24,957 nt of DNA from an uncultured Alphaproteobacteria bacterium (GCA_903929895.1 CAIYWM010000617.1:1-24957), one strand, 5' to 3'; counted from the first letter of the stretch, positions 8,640-16,738 are shown. Made by a program: numbers and translations. Notes: generated from the letters alone by a model not told the origin.

Positions 8640-9734
8640 TTGCAGCAAGCAGTGAAAGCCAACGCAGCGCGCGCGCTGGACGTCGAGGATCTGAGCGTCC
8701 GCTATGGAACGTCGACCGCCGTCGACGGCGTGACGCTCGCTATCGAGCCCGGCGAGGTAGTGGCGCTGCTCGGACCTTCCGGCTGCGGCAAGACCACCCT
8801 GCTCAGAGTCATCGCGGGCTTCGTACGCCAGGCGGCGGGCCGCGTGCGCGTCGACGGCGCCACCATCGACCACCTGCCGCCCAACCAGCGCAACATCGGC
8901 ATCGTCTTCCAGAACTACGCGCTCTTCCCGCACATGACGGTGGCGGAGAACGTGGCCTACGGCCTGCGCGCCCGCGGTCTCAAGGGCCAGGAAGTCGAGG
9001 CCAGGGTCTCGCGCTTTCTTGAGACCGTTCAGCTCGGAGGCTTCAAGGAGCGCCTGCCGCGCCAGCTCTCGGGCGGCCAGCAGCAGCGGGTGGCACTGGC
9101 GCGCGCACTCGCCATCGAGCCCTCGATCCTGCTGCTCGACGAGCCGTTCGCCGCGCTCGACCGCAACCTGCGCCTCGACATGCAGATCGAGATCAAGCGC
9201 CTGCAGCGGACGCTGGGCCTCACGACCATCCTCGTGACGCACGACCAGGACGAGGCGATGAGCGTCGCCGACCGCATCGCCGTCATGCACAAGGGCAGCG
9301 TCGAGCAGTTCGACACGCCGGTCGCGATCTACGATCGGCCGCAGACGCTGTTCGTGAACGGCTTTATCGGCACCACCAACCTGATGAACGGCCGGGTCGC
9401 CTCCGTGCAGAACGGCAGGACGACCGTTGCGCTGGATGCCGGCGCCACGATCGAGCTCGCCGCCCCCGCCAGTCTCGGCATCGGCGCGCCCGTCCTGATG
9501 TCCGTGCGGCCCGAGCAACTGTCGCTGTCCGCGGTCCCCGGCCCGGACGCCTGGAAGATCGAGCCCGGGCTCGCCCTGCCCATCGGCGCGCAGCTGGTCC
9601 ACGAGGCCCGCACGACCGACGGCACATTCCTGAAGATCATCGAGCCGCGCCGTGCGGTTTCGAACGATGCGGCCCGGACCTACTGCACTCTGGCCGCCGA
9701 TGCGCGTCCCACGCTGTTCCCGCGTTCCACCTGA
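8640..9734 (+). CDS. ABC transporter ATP-binding protein, PotA-like
   Basis: A 364-residue ATPase of the spermidine/putrescine-iron-sugar importer class. Walker A GPSGCGKTT spans residues 45-53, the Q-loop Gln is 91, the signature LSGGQQQR 143-150, Walker B ILLLDEP 163-169 and the H-loop His 201. A TOBE-type regulatory domain fills roughly residues 240-355. The start is a TTG at 8640 with GGGAGG about 8 nt upstream; no in-frame ATG is closer to the conserved region. It energises the importer made with the following binding protein and two permeases. The transported compound is not readable from sequence; the setting argues for allantoin, allantoate or a related ureide rather than polyamines. 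Confidence 0.95.
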   Translation: MQQAVKANAARALDVEDLSVRYGTSTAVDGVTLAIEPGEVVALLGPSGCGKTTLLRVIAGFVRQAAGRVRVDGATIDHLPPNQRNIGIVFQNYALFPHMTVAENVAYGLRARGLKGQEVEARVSRFLETVQLGGFKERLPRQLSGGQQQRVALARALAIEPSILLLDEPFAALDRNLRLDMQIEIKRLQRTLGLTTILVTHDQDEAMSVADRIAVMHKGSVEQFDTPVAIYDRPQTLFVNGFIGTTNLMNGRVASVQNGRTTVALDAGATIELAAPASLGIGAPVLMSVRPEQLSLSAVPGPDAWKIEPGLALPIGAQLVHEARTTDGTFLKIIEPRRAVSNDAARTYCTLAADARPTLFPRST

Positions 9735-9753
9735 CAACCACGGAGACTCTTCC

Positions 9754-10773
9754 ATGTTCAGCCGCAGACGCCTGCTCGCCGGCGCCACCGCCCTCGGCGG
9801 CGCCGCGTTCCTTCCCTCGATCGCGCACGCGAAGGGCAGCGTCGCCGCCGCCATCTATCCCGGCACCTGGGAAGAAGCCTTCCGCGCCATCGTGGCGCCG
9901 GCCCTGAAAAAGAAGGACAGCGTCGACCTCGAACTGCAGCCGCTCTTTGCCGTCGACCAGGTCGCCAAGGCCAAGGCCGCGCGCGGCGCGCCGCCGTTCG
10001 ACGCCTTCGTGCTCGATCCGGGTCCGCGCATTACCGCGATCCAGGACGGGCTGTTCGACAAGATCGACATCAAGAAGATCGGCAATGCCTCGAAGCTGCC
10101 GGCCGGCCTGGTCGACGAGTGGGGCATCGGCGTCAACGCACAGGTCGTGGGCATCGCCTACAACCCGAAGAAGGTTCCCGCCCCCAAGGGCTGGAAGGAC
10201 CTGTTCACCGATCCCTGGGTGTCGCGGCTCGGCCTGACCGGCTTCCAGACCACTTTCGGCACGGTATCGCTGATCGAGATCGCCAAGGTGTTCGGGGGCT
10301 CGGAGACCAACATCGAGCCGGCGCTCGTCGAGCTGAAGAAGGTGCTGCCGAAGATCGCCGCGGTGGGCCAGCCGGCCGCCATGCCTAGCCTGTTCCAGCA
10401 GGGCCAGTGTGACGTGATGTACACCAACACCCAGACCGTCGCGACGCTCAAGGGCCGTGGAGTCGACATCGAGTTCGTGAAGCCCGAGACCGGCGCCATC
10501 ACCTTCCTCACGACGCTGCACATCGCCAAGGGCGCGACGGATGTCGAGAACGCCTACAAGTACATCGACATCGTCGCGGGCAAGGAAGTGCAGGAGGCGT
10601 TGACCAAGCCGCCCTACAACTTCATCCCGGTGAACAAGGACGTCCCGCTGCCCGACTACCTGCCGATGAAGAGCCTCGACGAGATGTCGAGCTTTGTCCG
10701 GCACGACTGGGCGAAGATCAATCCGCTTCGCGCCGGCTGGATCGAGAAGTTCAACAAGGAAATGGCGAAGTGA
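9754..10773 (+). CDS. ABC transporter periplasmic substrate-binding protein, Tat-exported
   Basis: A 339-residue extracellular solute-binding protein of the PotD/iron-type cluster (family 1 or 8). The N-terminus has a twin-arginine motif (SRRRLLAG) followed by a hydrophobic stretch and an A-x-A cleavage site after residue 26 (IAHA/K). The mature protein begins with KGSVAAAIYPGTWEEAF, typical of this group. The start at 9754 has CGGAGA upstream; the frame is open to 9652 but that overlaps the ATPase gene. Export by Tat suggests folding before secretion. It is the receptor of the importer encoded around it, and its ligand is probably a ureide by context only. Confidence 0.94.
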   Translation: MFSRRRLLAGATALGGAAFLPSIAHAKGSVAAAIYPGTWEEAFRAIVAPALKKKDSVDLELQPLFAVDQVAKAKAARGAPPFDAFVLDPGPRITAIQDGLFDKIDIKKIGNASKLPAGLVDEWGIGVNAQVVGIAYNPKKVPAPKGWKDLFTDPWVSRLGLTGFQTTFGTVSLIEIAKVFGGSETNIEPALVELKKVLPKIAAVGQPAAMPSLFQQGQCDVMYTNTQTVATLKGRGVDIEFVKPETGAITFLTTLHIAKGATDVENAYKYIDIVAGKEVQEALTKPPYNFIPVNKDVPLPDYLPMKSLDEMSSFVRHDWAKINPLRAGWIEKFNKEMAK

Positions 10774-10783
10774 TTTCAGCTTG

Positions 10784-10899
10784 CCTCCCCATTCAAATGG
10801 GGAGGTGCCCCCGTCGTCGGGGGCGGAGGGGTCATGATCGATGCGCACGATAACCCCTCCGTCGCCTGGCGGCGCCACCTCCCCCGCTGAAGGGGGAGG
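10784..10899. repeat. Palindromic repeat element (REP/MITE-like), about 116 bp
   Basis: A compact set of inverted repeats. The left hairpin CCTCCCCATT/AATGGGGAGG (10784-10805) has a perfect 10-bp stem and a 2-nt loop. GCCCCCG/CGGGGGC (10807-10824) is a second hairpin. GGAGGGGT (10825-10832) pairs with ACCCCTCC (10853-10860). The right hairpin CCTCCCCC/GGGGGAGG spans 10878-10899. GGGGAGGTG on the left also matches CACCTCCCC on the right, so the whole unit is roughly symmetrical. Such GGAGG/CCTCC intergenic palindromes are scattered in many alphaproteobacterial chromosomes. Only one copy is seen here, and it runs into the permease gene. Confidence 0.75.
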
Positions 10900-11743
10900 A
10901 AAGCGCTCCGTCCTCGCCGAGTGGCAGCTCGCGCTGCCGCTCGCGCTGGCCTTTGCATCGATCTTCCTGGCGCCGCTGCTCATGCTGGTCGGCGTCAGCT
11001 TCTTCAATGACGACAAGATCACCCAGCCGGGCTTCGGTCAGTGGGCCAAGTTTCTTGGCGATCCCTTCAGCTACAAGGTGATCGCCGACACGATGCTGCT
11101 TGGCCTCAAGACCGTGTGCGCCACCATCGTGATCGGCTATCCGCTGGCGCTGATCTACCTCGACGCCTCGCCGCGCCTTCAGAAGGTGCTGATCTTCGTC
11201 ATCGTGATGCCGCTGCTGCTCTCCGTCGTCGTCCGCACCTTCGCCTGGATCGTGGTGCTGGGCCGCGAGGGCGTGGTGAACACGCTACTGATGCATCTCG
11301 GCATCATCTCCGAGCCGCTGCGCCTGCTGCAGACCGAACTCGGGCTGGTGATCTCGCTGACACAGATCGAGATGCCGCTGATGCTGCTGCCACTGATCAG
11401 CGTGATGTCGCGGCTCGACCCCAATCTGCGCGACGCCTCCTCCGCGCTCGGCGCTTCGCGCTGGCGCACGCTGTTCAAGGTGATCGTGCCGCTCAGCATG
11501 CCAGGCCTGGTCGCCGGCTGTCTGCTGGTGTTTGCCAGCTCCACCACTGCCTTCATCTCGCAGACCGTGATCGGCGGCGTCCGCCTGATCTATCTGCCGC
11601 TGCTGATCTGGCAGCAGTCGCTGGTCGTCTTCAACTGGCCCTTCGCCGCCGTGGTGTCGCTCACCCTGCTCGTCTCGGTGCTGACCGTTGTGAGCGCGCT
11701 GTCCTATCTGGGCCGCCGCTCCGGAGGCTATGTCCATGGGTAG
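10841..11743 (+). CDS. ABC transporter permease 1, PotB-like
   Basis: A 300-residue inner-membrane permease with about six membrane segments. The first is near residues 35-55 (ASIFLAPLLMLVGVSFF). The EAA cytoplasmic loop, contacting the ATPase, is SSALGASRWRTLFKVIVPLS around residues 200-220. The first 20 or so residues (MRTITPPSPGGATSPAEGGG) are not permease-like: they are encoded by the palindromic repeat. No other ATG, GTG or TTG is in frame before the first membrane segment, and GGAGGGG (10825-10831) in the repeat gives a Shine-Dalgarno 9 nt before the ATG. The repeat thus seems to have replaced the native start. Its 3' end overlaps permease 2. Confidence 0.93.
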   Translation: MRTITPPSPGGATSPAEGGGKRSVLAEWQLALPLALAFASIFLAPLLMLVGVSFFNDDKITQPGFGQWAKFLGDPFSYKVIADTMLLGLKTVCATIVIGYPLALIYLDASPRLQKVLIFVIVMPLLLSVVVRTFAWIVVLGREGVVNTLLMHLGIISEPLRLLQTELGLVISLTQIEMPLMLLPLISVMSRLDPNLRDASSALGASRWRTLFKVIVPLSMPGLVAGCLLVFASSTTAFISQTVIGGVRLIYLPLLIWQQSLVVFNWPFAAVVSLTLLVSVLTVVSALSYLGRRSGGYVHG

Positions 11744-12557
11744 GCGCCGGAGTCTCGCCGACCTCTCCTACAGCCTCGTGATCGGCAGCCTGGCCGCTCT
11801 GGCGCTGCTGATCATCGTGGCCCCAGTCGTGATCGTGCTGACCACGTCGTTCACCGAGGGCCGCTCACTCAAGTTCCCGCCGACCGGCTTCTCCCTGCAA
11901 TGGTACGAGGCCCTGTTCGACTCCTCGAAGTCGAGACAGATCCATCGCGCCGTCTACAACTCGCTCGAGGTGGCCGCCTGGTCGACCGGCTTCGGCATCC
12001 TGTTCGGCAGCATGGCGTCGCTCGGGCTGGCCCGTAACCGCCACAGGCTGGCGCGCGTCGCCGACGGGCTGTTCATGTCGCCGCTGGTCCTGCCCGGCCT
12101 CACCTTCGGCCTGGCGGCGCTGATGTACTTCACGCTGATCGGCTTCCGGCCGTCGCTGAACCTGATCATCGCCGGCCACATGATCGTGACCGTGCCGTTC
12201 ATCATTCGAACGACATCCGCCAGCATCTCCCAGCTCGACCCGGCGCTGAACGATTCCTCGCAGAGCCTGGGCGCGAGCTGGTTCTACACGATGCGCCGCG
12301 TGACCCTGCCGCTGATCGCGCCCGGCATCTTCGCTGGCGCGTTCCTGGCCTTCATGGCCTCGATCGACAACGTGCCGGTGTCGCTGTTCCTGTCGACGGC
12401 GCGCACCGACATGCTGCCCATCCGCATGTGGGGCATGATGGAATCAACGCTCGACCCGCGCATCGCCGCCGTGTCGGGCGTGTTGATTACCGCCGCCTTC
12501 CTGCTGATGCTGATCATGGAATGGACGGTGGGACTGACCCGCCGCATGCGCGACTGA
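11736..12557 (+). CDS. ABC transporter permease 2, PotC-like
   Basis: A 273-residue inner-membrane permease with about six membrane segments (first LALLIIVAPVVIVLTTSF, last VLITAAFLLMLIMEW) and the EAA loop SQSLGASWFYTMRRVTLPLI. It pairs with permease 1 to form the translocation channel. Two ATGs are close: 11730 and 11736. GGAGG at 11723-11727 is only 2 nt from the first but 8 nt from the second, so 11736 is chosen. It overlaps permease 1 by 8 bases, implying translational coupling. allA starts 13 bases after its stop, so transport and catabolism genes share one transcript. Confidence 0.95.
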   Translation: MGRRRSLADLSYSLVIGSLAALALLIIVAPVVIVLTTSFTEGRSLKFPPTGFSLQWYEALFDSSKSRQIHRAVYNSLEVAAWSTGFGILFGSMASLGLARNRHRLARVADGLFMSPLVLPGLTFGLAALMYFTLIGFRPSLNLIIAGHMIVTVPFIIRTTSASISQLDPALNDSSQSLGASWFYTMRRVTLPLIAPGIFAGAFLAFMASIDNVPVSLFLSTARTDMLPIRMWGMMESTLDPRIAAVSGVLITAAFLLMLIMEWTVGLTRRMRD

Positions 12558-12570
12558 CGAGGACCCGCCA

Positions 12571-13044
12571 ATGGAACTGATCCCCCAGCCCCTCACCAAG
12601 GAAGCCTTCGCCCCGTTCGGCGACGTGATCGACGTGCCCGACGTCGCTGGCCGCACCTACTATGAAGACGCGCTTGGCAACCTGCGGCCGACCGCGCATG
12701 CGAGCCTCTCGGTCAGCCTGAAGGCCGAGACGCCGGACCGGCCGCTGCGCAGCGACTATCTCGAACGTCACGAATTTTCCTCCCAGACCTTCGTTCCCCT
12801 CGATGTCGAGCGCTGGTTGATCGTCGTGGCGCCGCATGCCGCTGCTGGCGGTCCCGACGTGAGCGGCATGAAGGCCTTCATCGCCACCGGCAAGCAGGGC
12901 GTCACCTACCGGCCCGACACCTGGCATCACGGCCTCACGGTGCTCGACCGGCCGGGCCGCTTCGCCGTGTTCATGTGGCGCGACGGCGGCAAGGGCGACG
13001 AGGAGTTCGTGCCGGTGACGCCCTTCACCATCCCCATTCCCTGA
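12571..13044 (+). CDS. allA: Ureidoglycolate lyase
   Basis: A 157-residue AllA-family protein (about 160 residues in E. coli), which splits ureidoglycolate to glyoxylate and urea in the cytoplasm. The N-terminal block (LTKEAFAPFGDVIDVP) and the C-terminal cupin-type block GVTYRPDTWHHGLTVLDRPG, with the conserved His pair at residues 119-120, are typical. GAGGA lies 7 nt before the ATG. It is the last step of the allantoin branch that the flanking puuE genes open. The product urea would need urease or export, neither of which is in the window. Confidence 0.93.
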   Translation: MELIPQPLTKEAFAPFGDVIDVPDVAGRTYYEDALGNLRPTAHASLSVSLKAETPDRPLRSDYLERHEFSSQTFVPLDVERWLIVVAPHAAAGGPDVSGMKAFIATGKQGVTYRPDTWHHGLTVLDRPGRFAVFMWRDGGKGDEEFVPVTPFTIPIP

Positions 13045-13059
13045 TCCGGAACTGACACG

Positions 13060-13983
13060 ATGCCCTACGAAGTCCGCCGCGATTTCATCGGCTACGGCGC
13101 CAACCCGCCCGATCCGAAATGGCCCGGCGGCGCGCGCATCGCCGTGAACTTCGTCATGAACTACGAGGAGGGCTCCGAGCCCTCCATCCAGGACGGCGAA
13201 GGCCATACCGAGATCGGGCTCAGCGACGCCGCCGGAATGGGCCAATCGATCAAGGGCCGCGATCTGGCGGCGGAAGGCCTGTTCGAATATGGCAGCCGGG
13301 TCGGCTTCTGGCGCCTCATGCGTCTCTTCCAGGAACGCGGCCTGCCGATGACGATCTTCGGCTGCGGGCTGGCGATGGAACGCAATCCCGAAGCCTCGGC
13401 CGCCATCGCCAAGTCGGGCTTCGACGTCTGCTCGCACGGCTGGCGCTGGATCAAGCATTACGAGCTCGACGAGGCGACCGAGCGCGACCATATCCGCAAG
13501 GCGATCGCCGCCATCCAGAAGATGACCGGCGAGCGGCCGCTGGGCTGGTACTGCCGCTATGGGCCGGGCGTGAACACGCGCCGCCTCGTCGTCGAGGAAG
13601 GCGGCTTTCTCTACGACAGCGACTATTACGGCGAGGAGCTGCCCTTCTGGTTGACCGTCGACGGCAAGCCTCAGCTCGTCGTGCCCTACTCCGTCACCAA
13701 CAACGATGGCCAGTTCGGCGCGTCGATCGGCACGTCGGACCAGTGGTTCTCCTTCGTGCGCGACGCCTTCGACATGCTCTACCGCGAGGGCGCGACGCAG
13801 CCCAAGATGATGTCGATCGGCCTGCACATGCGTCTGATCGGCCATCCGGCGCGCGCCGTCGGCCTGCAGCGCCTGCTCGACCACATCCAGAAGCACGAAG
13901 GCGTCTGGGTGACCCGCCGCCTCGACATCGCCCGGCACTGGATCAAGACCCATCCCTATCCGGGCAAGGGCCTGAATGAGTAG
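13060..13983 (+). CDS. puuE: Allantoinase PuuE, copy 1
   Basis: A 307-residue PuuE-type allantoinase, which hydrolyses allantoin to allantoate. PuuE belongs to the polysaccharide-deacetylase fold but is reported to act without metal, unlike the amidohydrolase-type allantoinase. Family blocks are intact: RDFIGYGANPPDPKWPGGAR, NFVMNYEEGSE, EYGSRVGFWR, SHGWRWIKHYE, GWYCRYGPGVNTRRL, SDYYGEELPFW, PYSVTNNDGQF and MSIGLHMRLIGHPAR. It starts 15 bases after allA with only a weak GGAA Shine-Dalgarno. Copy 2, of exactly the same length, lies 349 bases downstream, separated by a small unknown gene. Confidence 0.94.
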   Translation: MPYEVRRDFIGYGANPPDPKWPGGARIAVNFVMNYEEGSEPSIQDGEGHTEIGLSDAAGMGQSIKGRDLAAEGLFEYGSRVGFWRLMRLFQERGLPMTIFGCGLAMERNPEASAAIAKSGFDVCSHGWRWIKHYELDEATERDHIRKAIAAIQKMTGERPLGWYCRYGPGVNTRRLVVEEGGFLYDSDYYGEELPFWLTVDGKPQLVVPYSVTNNDGQFGASIGTSDQWFSFVRDAFDMLYREGATQPKMMSIGLHMRLIGHPARAVGLQRLLDHIQKHEGVWVTRRLDIARHWIKTHPYPGKGLNE

Positions 13984-14003
13984 CACCGTGTATTGTAGCG
14001 GCG

Positions 14004-14336
14004 ATGGACCACCCGGTGATCCTGGTACGCGACTGGAAGCAGACCGAGGCCGCGCTGCTGGCGGCGCGCGCCTCGGGCACGGCGCCTGTGCTGCTGACGC
14101 CTGAGGATGCTGCCTCGTTCTACGGCGCGGGCTATCTCGGCGCCCTGCAGGAGCGCGCGCGCGAAGAGTTCCCGGACGTGGCCTTCACGCTGATCGTCGA
14201 TTGCGGCGACGCGCCAGGCTACGCGCTGGCCTGCCTGCGCGCCGGTGTGCGCACACTGTCGATGCGCACCTGGAACGACAAGATTGCCGACATCGCCCGT
14301 CAGACGGGCGCCGAACTGGTGAGGAGACCTTCATGA
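14004..14336 (+). CDS. Conserved-looking hypothetical protein between two puuE genes
   Basis: A 110-residue protein I do not recognise. No signal peptide or membrane segment is visible. Segments LLTPEDAASFYGAGYLGALQERA and TLIVDCGDAPGYALACLRAGVRTLSM resemble an alpha/beta (TIM-barrel-like or Rossmann-like) fragment with a D-C-G-D loop. It starts 20 bases after puuE copy 1 and ends in a 4-base ATGA overlap with copy 2, so it is translationally coupled and has normal GC-rich codon use, both arguing for a real gene. Its place suggests an accessory role in ureide breakdown, such as a small subunit or an epimerase-like helper, but this is speculation. Confidence 0.75.
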   Translation: MDHPVILVRDWKQTEAALLAARASGTAPVLLTPEDAASFYGAGYLGALQERAREEFPDVAFTLIVDCGDAPGYALACLRAGVRTLSMRTWNDKIADIARQTGAELVRRPS

Positions 14337-15256
14337 GCTGGCAACCGACTCGCGACCTGATCGGCTATGGCCCCACTCCGCCCGATCCGAAATGGCCCGG
14401 CGGCGCGCGCCTCGCGATCAACTTCGTCGTCAACTACGAGGAAGGCTCCGAACCGTCGGTACAGGACGGCGAGGGGTACACCGAGACCGGCCTCACCGAA
14501 TCGAGCACCTCCTCGATCGGCCTGAAGGGCCGCGATCTCGCCGGCGAAGGCATGTTCGAATATGGCAGCCGGGTCGGCCTCTGGCGCATCCATCGCGCCT
14601 TCCAGGAGCGCGGAATGCCGCTCACCGTGTTCGGCTGCGCACTGGCACTGGAGCGCAATCCGCTTGCCGCACAGGCAATCAAGGCGGCTGGATGGGACGT
14701 CTGCTGCCATGGCTGGCGCTGGGTCCGCCACTTCCAGCTTTCCGAAGCGGAGGAGCGCGAGCATATCCAGAAGGCCATCAAGTCGCTCGAACAGACCGTC
14801 GGCGAGCGGCCGGCCGGCTGGTACTGCCGCTATGGACCCAGCGTGAACACACGCCGCCTGCTGATCGAGGAGGGCGGCTTCACCTACGACAGCGACTATT
14901 ACGGCGAGGAACTGCCCTTCTGGCAAACGGTCGAGGGCAAGCCGCACCTCGTAGTCCCCTACTCGCTGACCAACAACGACGGCAAGTACGCCGCCGGCAT
15001 GGTCCACTCCGACCAGTGGTTCGGCCTGGTGAAGGACGCGTTCGACGTCCTCTACAAGGAAGGCGCCACTCAGCCCAAGATGATGTCGGTCGGCCTGCAT
15101 CAGCGCCTGATCGGCCACCCCGCCCGCATGGCCGGCCTCTGGCGCTTCCTCGACTATGTCCAGAAGCACCAGGGCGTCTGGGTTACCAAGCGCATCGATA
15201 TCGCCAAGCACTGGATCGCGACGCATCCGTATCCTGGCAAGGGTCTCAACGAATAG
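14333..15256 (+). CDS. Allantoinase PuuE, copy 2
   Basis: A 307-residue PuuE homologue with the same length, motif order and C-terminus (HPYPGKGLNE) as copy 1, so the pair arose by duplication. Motifs are EYGSRVGLWR, CHGWRWVRHFQ, GWYCRYGPSVNTRRL, SDYYGEELPFWQ and MSVGLHQRLIGHPAR. Differences cluster in a variable loop (ETGLTESSTSSIGLKG versus EIGLSDAAGMGQSIKG), in SH to CH before GWRW, and around HSDQWF. The start overlaps the preceding 110-residue gene by ATGA, with GAGGAGA just upstream. Both copies look functional; they may differ in substrate or stereo preference. Its stop is 3 bases from the convergent MFS gene. Confidence 0.92.
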   Translation: MSWQPTRDLIGYGPTPPDPKWPGGARLAINFVVNYEEGSEPSVQDGEGYTETGLTESSTSSIGLKGRDLAGEGMFEYGSRVGLWRIHRAFQERGMPLTVFGCALALERNPLAAQAIKAAGWDVCCHGWRWVRHFQLSEAEEREHIQKAIKSLEQTVGERPAGWYCRYGPSVNTRRLLIEEGGFTYDSDYYGEELPFWQTVEGKPHLVVPYSLTNNDGKYAAGMVHSDQWFGLVKDAFDVLYKEGATQPKMMSVGLHQRLIGHPARMAGLWRFLDYVQKHQGVWVTKRIDIAKHWIATHPYPGKGLNE

Positions 15257-15259
15257 CCC

Positions 15260-16579
15260 TCAGACCTTCGCGCGCCCGGCGACCATGCGGACCTTGCCGG
15301 GTGACGCGAACCAGATCGAGGCGGCGCCCAGGACGCTGAACGCCAGCGCCACGATGAAGGCCAGACGATAGGCGCCCTCGTAATCGTACAGCACGCCGGT
15401 GATCCACGGGCCCGCGGCACCGCCGGCCAGCAGCGAGACCATGATGATGCTGAAGATCGAGCCGAAGTGCGGGCCCTCGAAGATCTCGGCCACCACCGAT
15501 CCCATCAGGCTGGTGAAGGAATAGCCCAGCACGCCCTGCGACAAGACCATGAGATAGAGCAGCGGCTCCGATGGTCCGGCGCCGAGCGCCAGGAGCGCCG
15601 CATAGCAGATCACGAAGCCGGAGCCGGCGATCGTCCAGACGATCTCGCGGCCGATCCGGTCCGACAGGCCGCCGAGCAGGATCTGGCCCGGGATGCCCAC
15701 CATCGCCACGAGGCCCAGCGCCCAGGCCGCCTGCATGGGACCGAAGCCGATCTCGACCAGATACTTGGTCTGGTGCACCTGTACCGCGTACCAGGCATAG
15801 CCCGTGCTGAAGAAGCCGATGCAGAGCCACCAGAAGCGCAGCGTGCGGACGGCCCTGGCGACGGTCCATTCGATGGCGACCCAGTGCGGATCGACGATGG
15901 CTGCGGCACGACGGGCCGCGGCGGTGCCCGCTTCCTTGGCGCCATCGGGCAGCAGGCCGAGATCCTGCGGCCGCTTGGTGACGAACAGGTTGATCGGCAG
16001 CAGCACGAGCAGGGTCATCAGGCCGAGCGCCCAGCAGGCGCTGCGCCAGCCGTCCTTCAGGATGATCGTCTGCAGCCAGGGCAGGATCAGGATCGCACCG
16101 ACGCCCACCCCGGAAAAGGCAAGGCCGGTCGCCAGCGCGCGGCGGCGCACGAACCAGTTGGGCAGATACTGCGACTGCACTGAAAAGCTCATGCAGTTCG
16201 CTCCGGCGCCCACCAGGACGCCGAGCGTCGCGTAGAGCTGCCACGGCGAGTCGATCACGGTGCCGCCCAGCAGGCCCGCCGCCGTCAGCACGACTCCGAT
16301 CTCGATCACGAAGCGCGGCCCGCGCCGGTCCATGGTCCGGCCGACGACCGGACTGATCACCGCCGACACAAGGAAGCCGAAGGAGAAGGCGCCCGCCGCC
16401 AGGCCGCGATCCCAGCCGAACTCGTCGACGATCGGCGGGAACATCAGCGAGAAGGCCGTGCGGGTGGTCACGCTCACCGCGACGGTCAGGAACGCGATCG
16501 CGATGATCACCCAGCCGAAGAAGAAGGGCAGGCGTGCCGCGAACGAGGCCGGTCGTACGGGCAATTGGGGAGACGGCAC
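15260..16579 (-). CDS. MFS transporter (oxalate/formate antiporter-like)
   Basis: A 439-residue major facilitator with about 12 hydrophobic segments and the loop 2-3 motif region GRTMDRRGPR; a related GGLSDRIGRE lies in the second half. The overall pattern resembles the OFA/monocarboxylate group. The start is GTG at 16579, with AGGAT 6 nt upstream; no ATG fits better. It points toward puuE copy 2 with a 3-base gap and has its own promoter region shared with fba. Substrate unknown; a carboxylate or ureide is plausible from the neighbours, and it could export or import a pathway intermediate. Confidence 0.92.
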   Translation of the reverse strand: MPSPQLPVRPASFAARLPFFFGWVIIAIAFLTVAVSVTTRTAFSLMFPPIVDEFGWDRGLAAGAFSFGFLVSAVISPVVGRTMDRRGPRFVIEIGVVLTAAGLLGGTVIDSPWQLYATLGVLVGAGANCMSFSVQSQYLPNWFVRRRALATGLAFSGVGVGAILILPWLQTIILKDGWRSACWALGLMTLLVLLPINLFVTKRPQDLGLLPDGAKEAGTAAARRAAAIVDPHWVAIEWTVARAVRTLRFWWLCIGFFSTGYAWYAVQVHQTKYLVEIGFGPMQAAWALGLVAMVGIPGQILLGGLSDRIGREIVWTIAGSGFVICYAALLALGAGPSEPLLYLMVLSQGVLGYSFTSLMGSVVAEIFEGPHFGSIFSIIMVSLLAGGAAGPWITGVLYDYEGAYRLAFIVALAFSVLGAASIWFASPGKVRMVAGRAKV

Positions 16580-16709
16580 CGACTTATCCTTTTTCTGCGT
16601 TTCGCCAGACGCATCGTGGCCCGGAGGGGGGGGTGACAGCCTGTCCCCACGCCCGCCCCGAGGTCAATGACGTGGCGGGTAGTCGTCCCTCCCGGGACCT
16701 TGCCGGGGC

Positions 16710-16738
16710 TTGAACCGGCCCTCCGGCACCGCTATCAC
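16710..16738 (+). promoter_or_regulatory. Candidate promoter of fba
   Basis: TTGAAC (16710-16715) and TATCAC (16733-16738) are 17 bp apart, about 45 bases upstream of the preferred aldolase start. Box matches are fair, spacing ideal. Not verified. Confidence 0.4.

Noticed and set aside
10825..10890. Short frame from ATG 10834 inside the palindromic repeat
   Set aside because: It is 18 codons long, has too short a Shine-Dalgarno spacing and ends within the repeat.
8478..11022. Two long minus-strand open frames across the ABC transporter genes
   Set aside because: Antisense to well-supported ATPase, binding-protein and permease genes; they arise from codon bias.
16625..16648. GGGG-GACAG/CTGTC-CCCC inverted repeat upstream of fba
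   Set aside because: It has a bulge, lies upstream of the candidate promoter and has no T-run; likely chance in GC-rich sequence or a terminator-free hairpin of no clear role.
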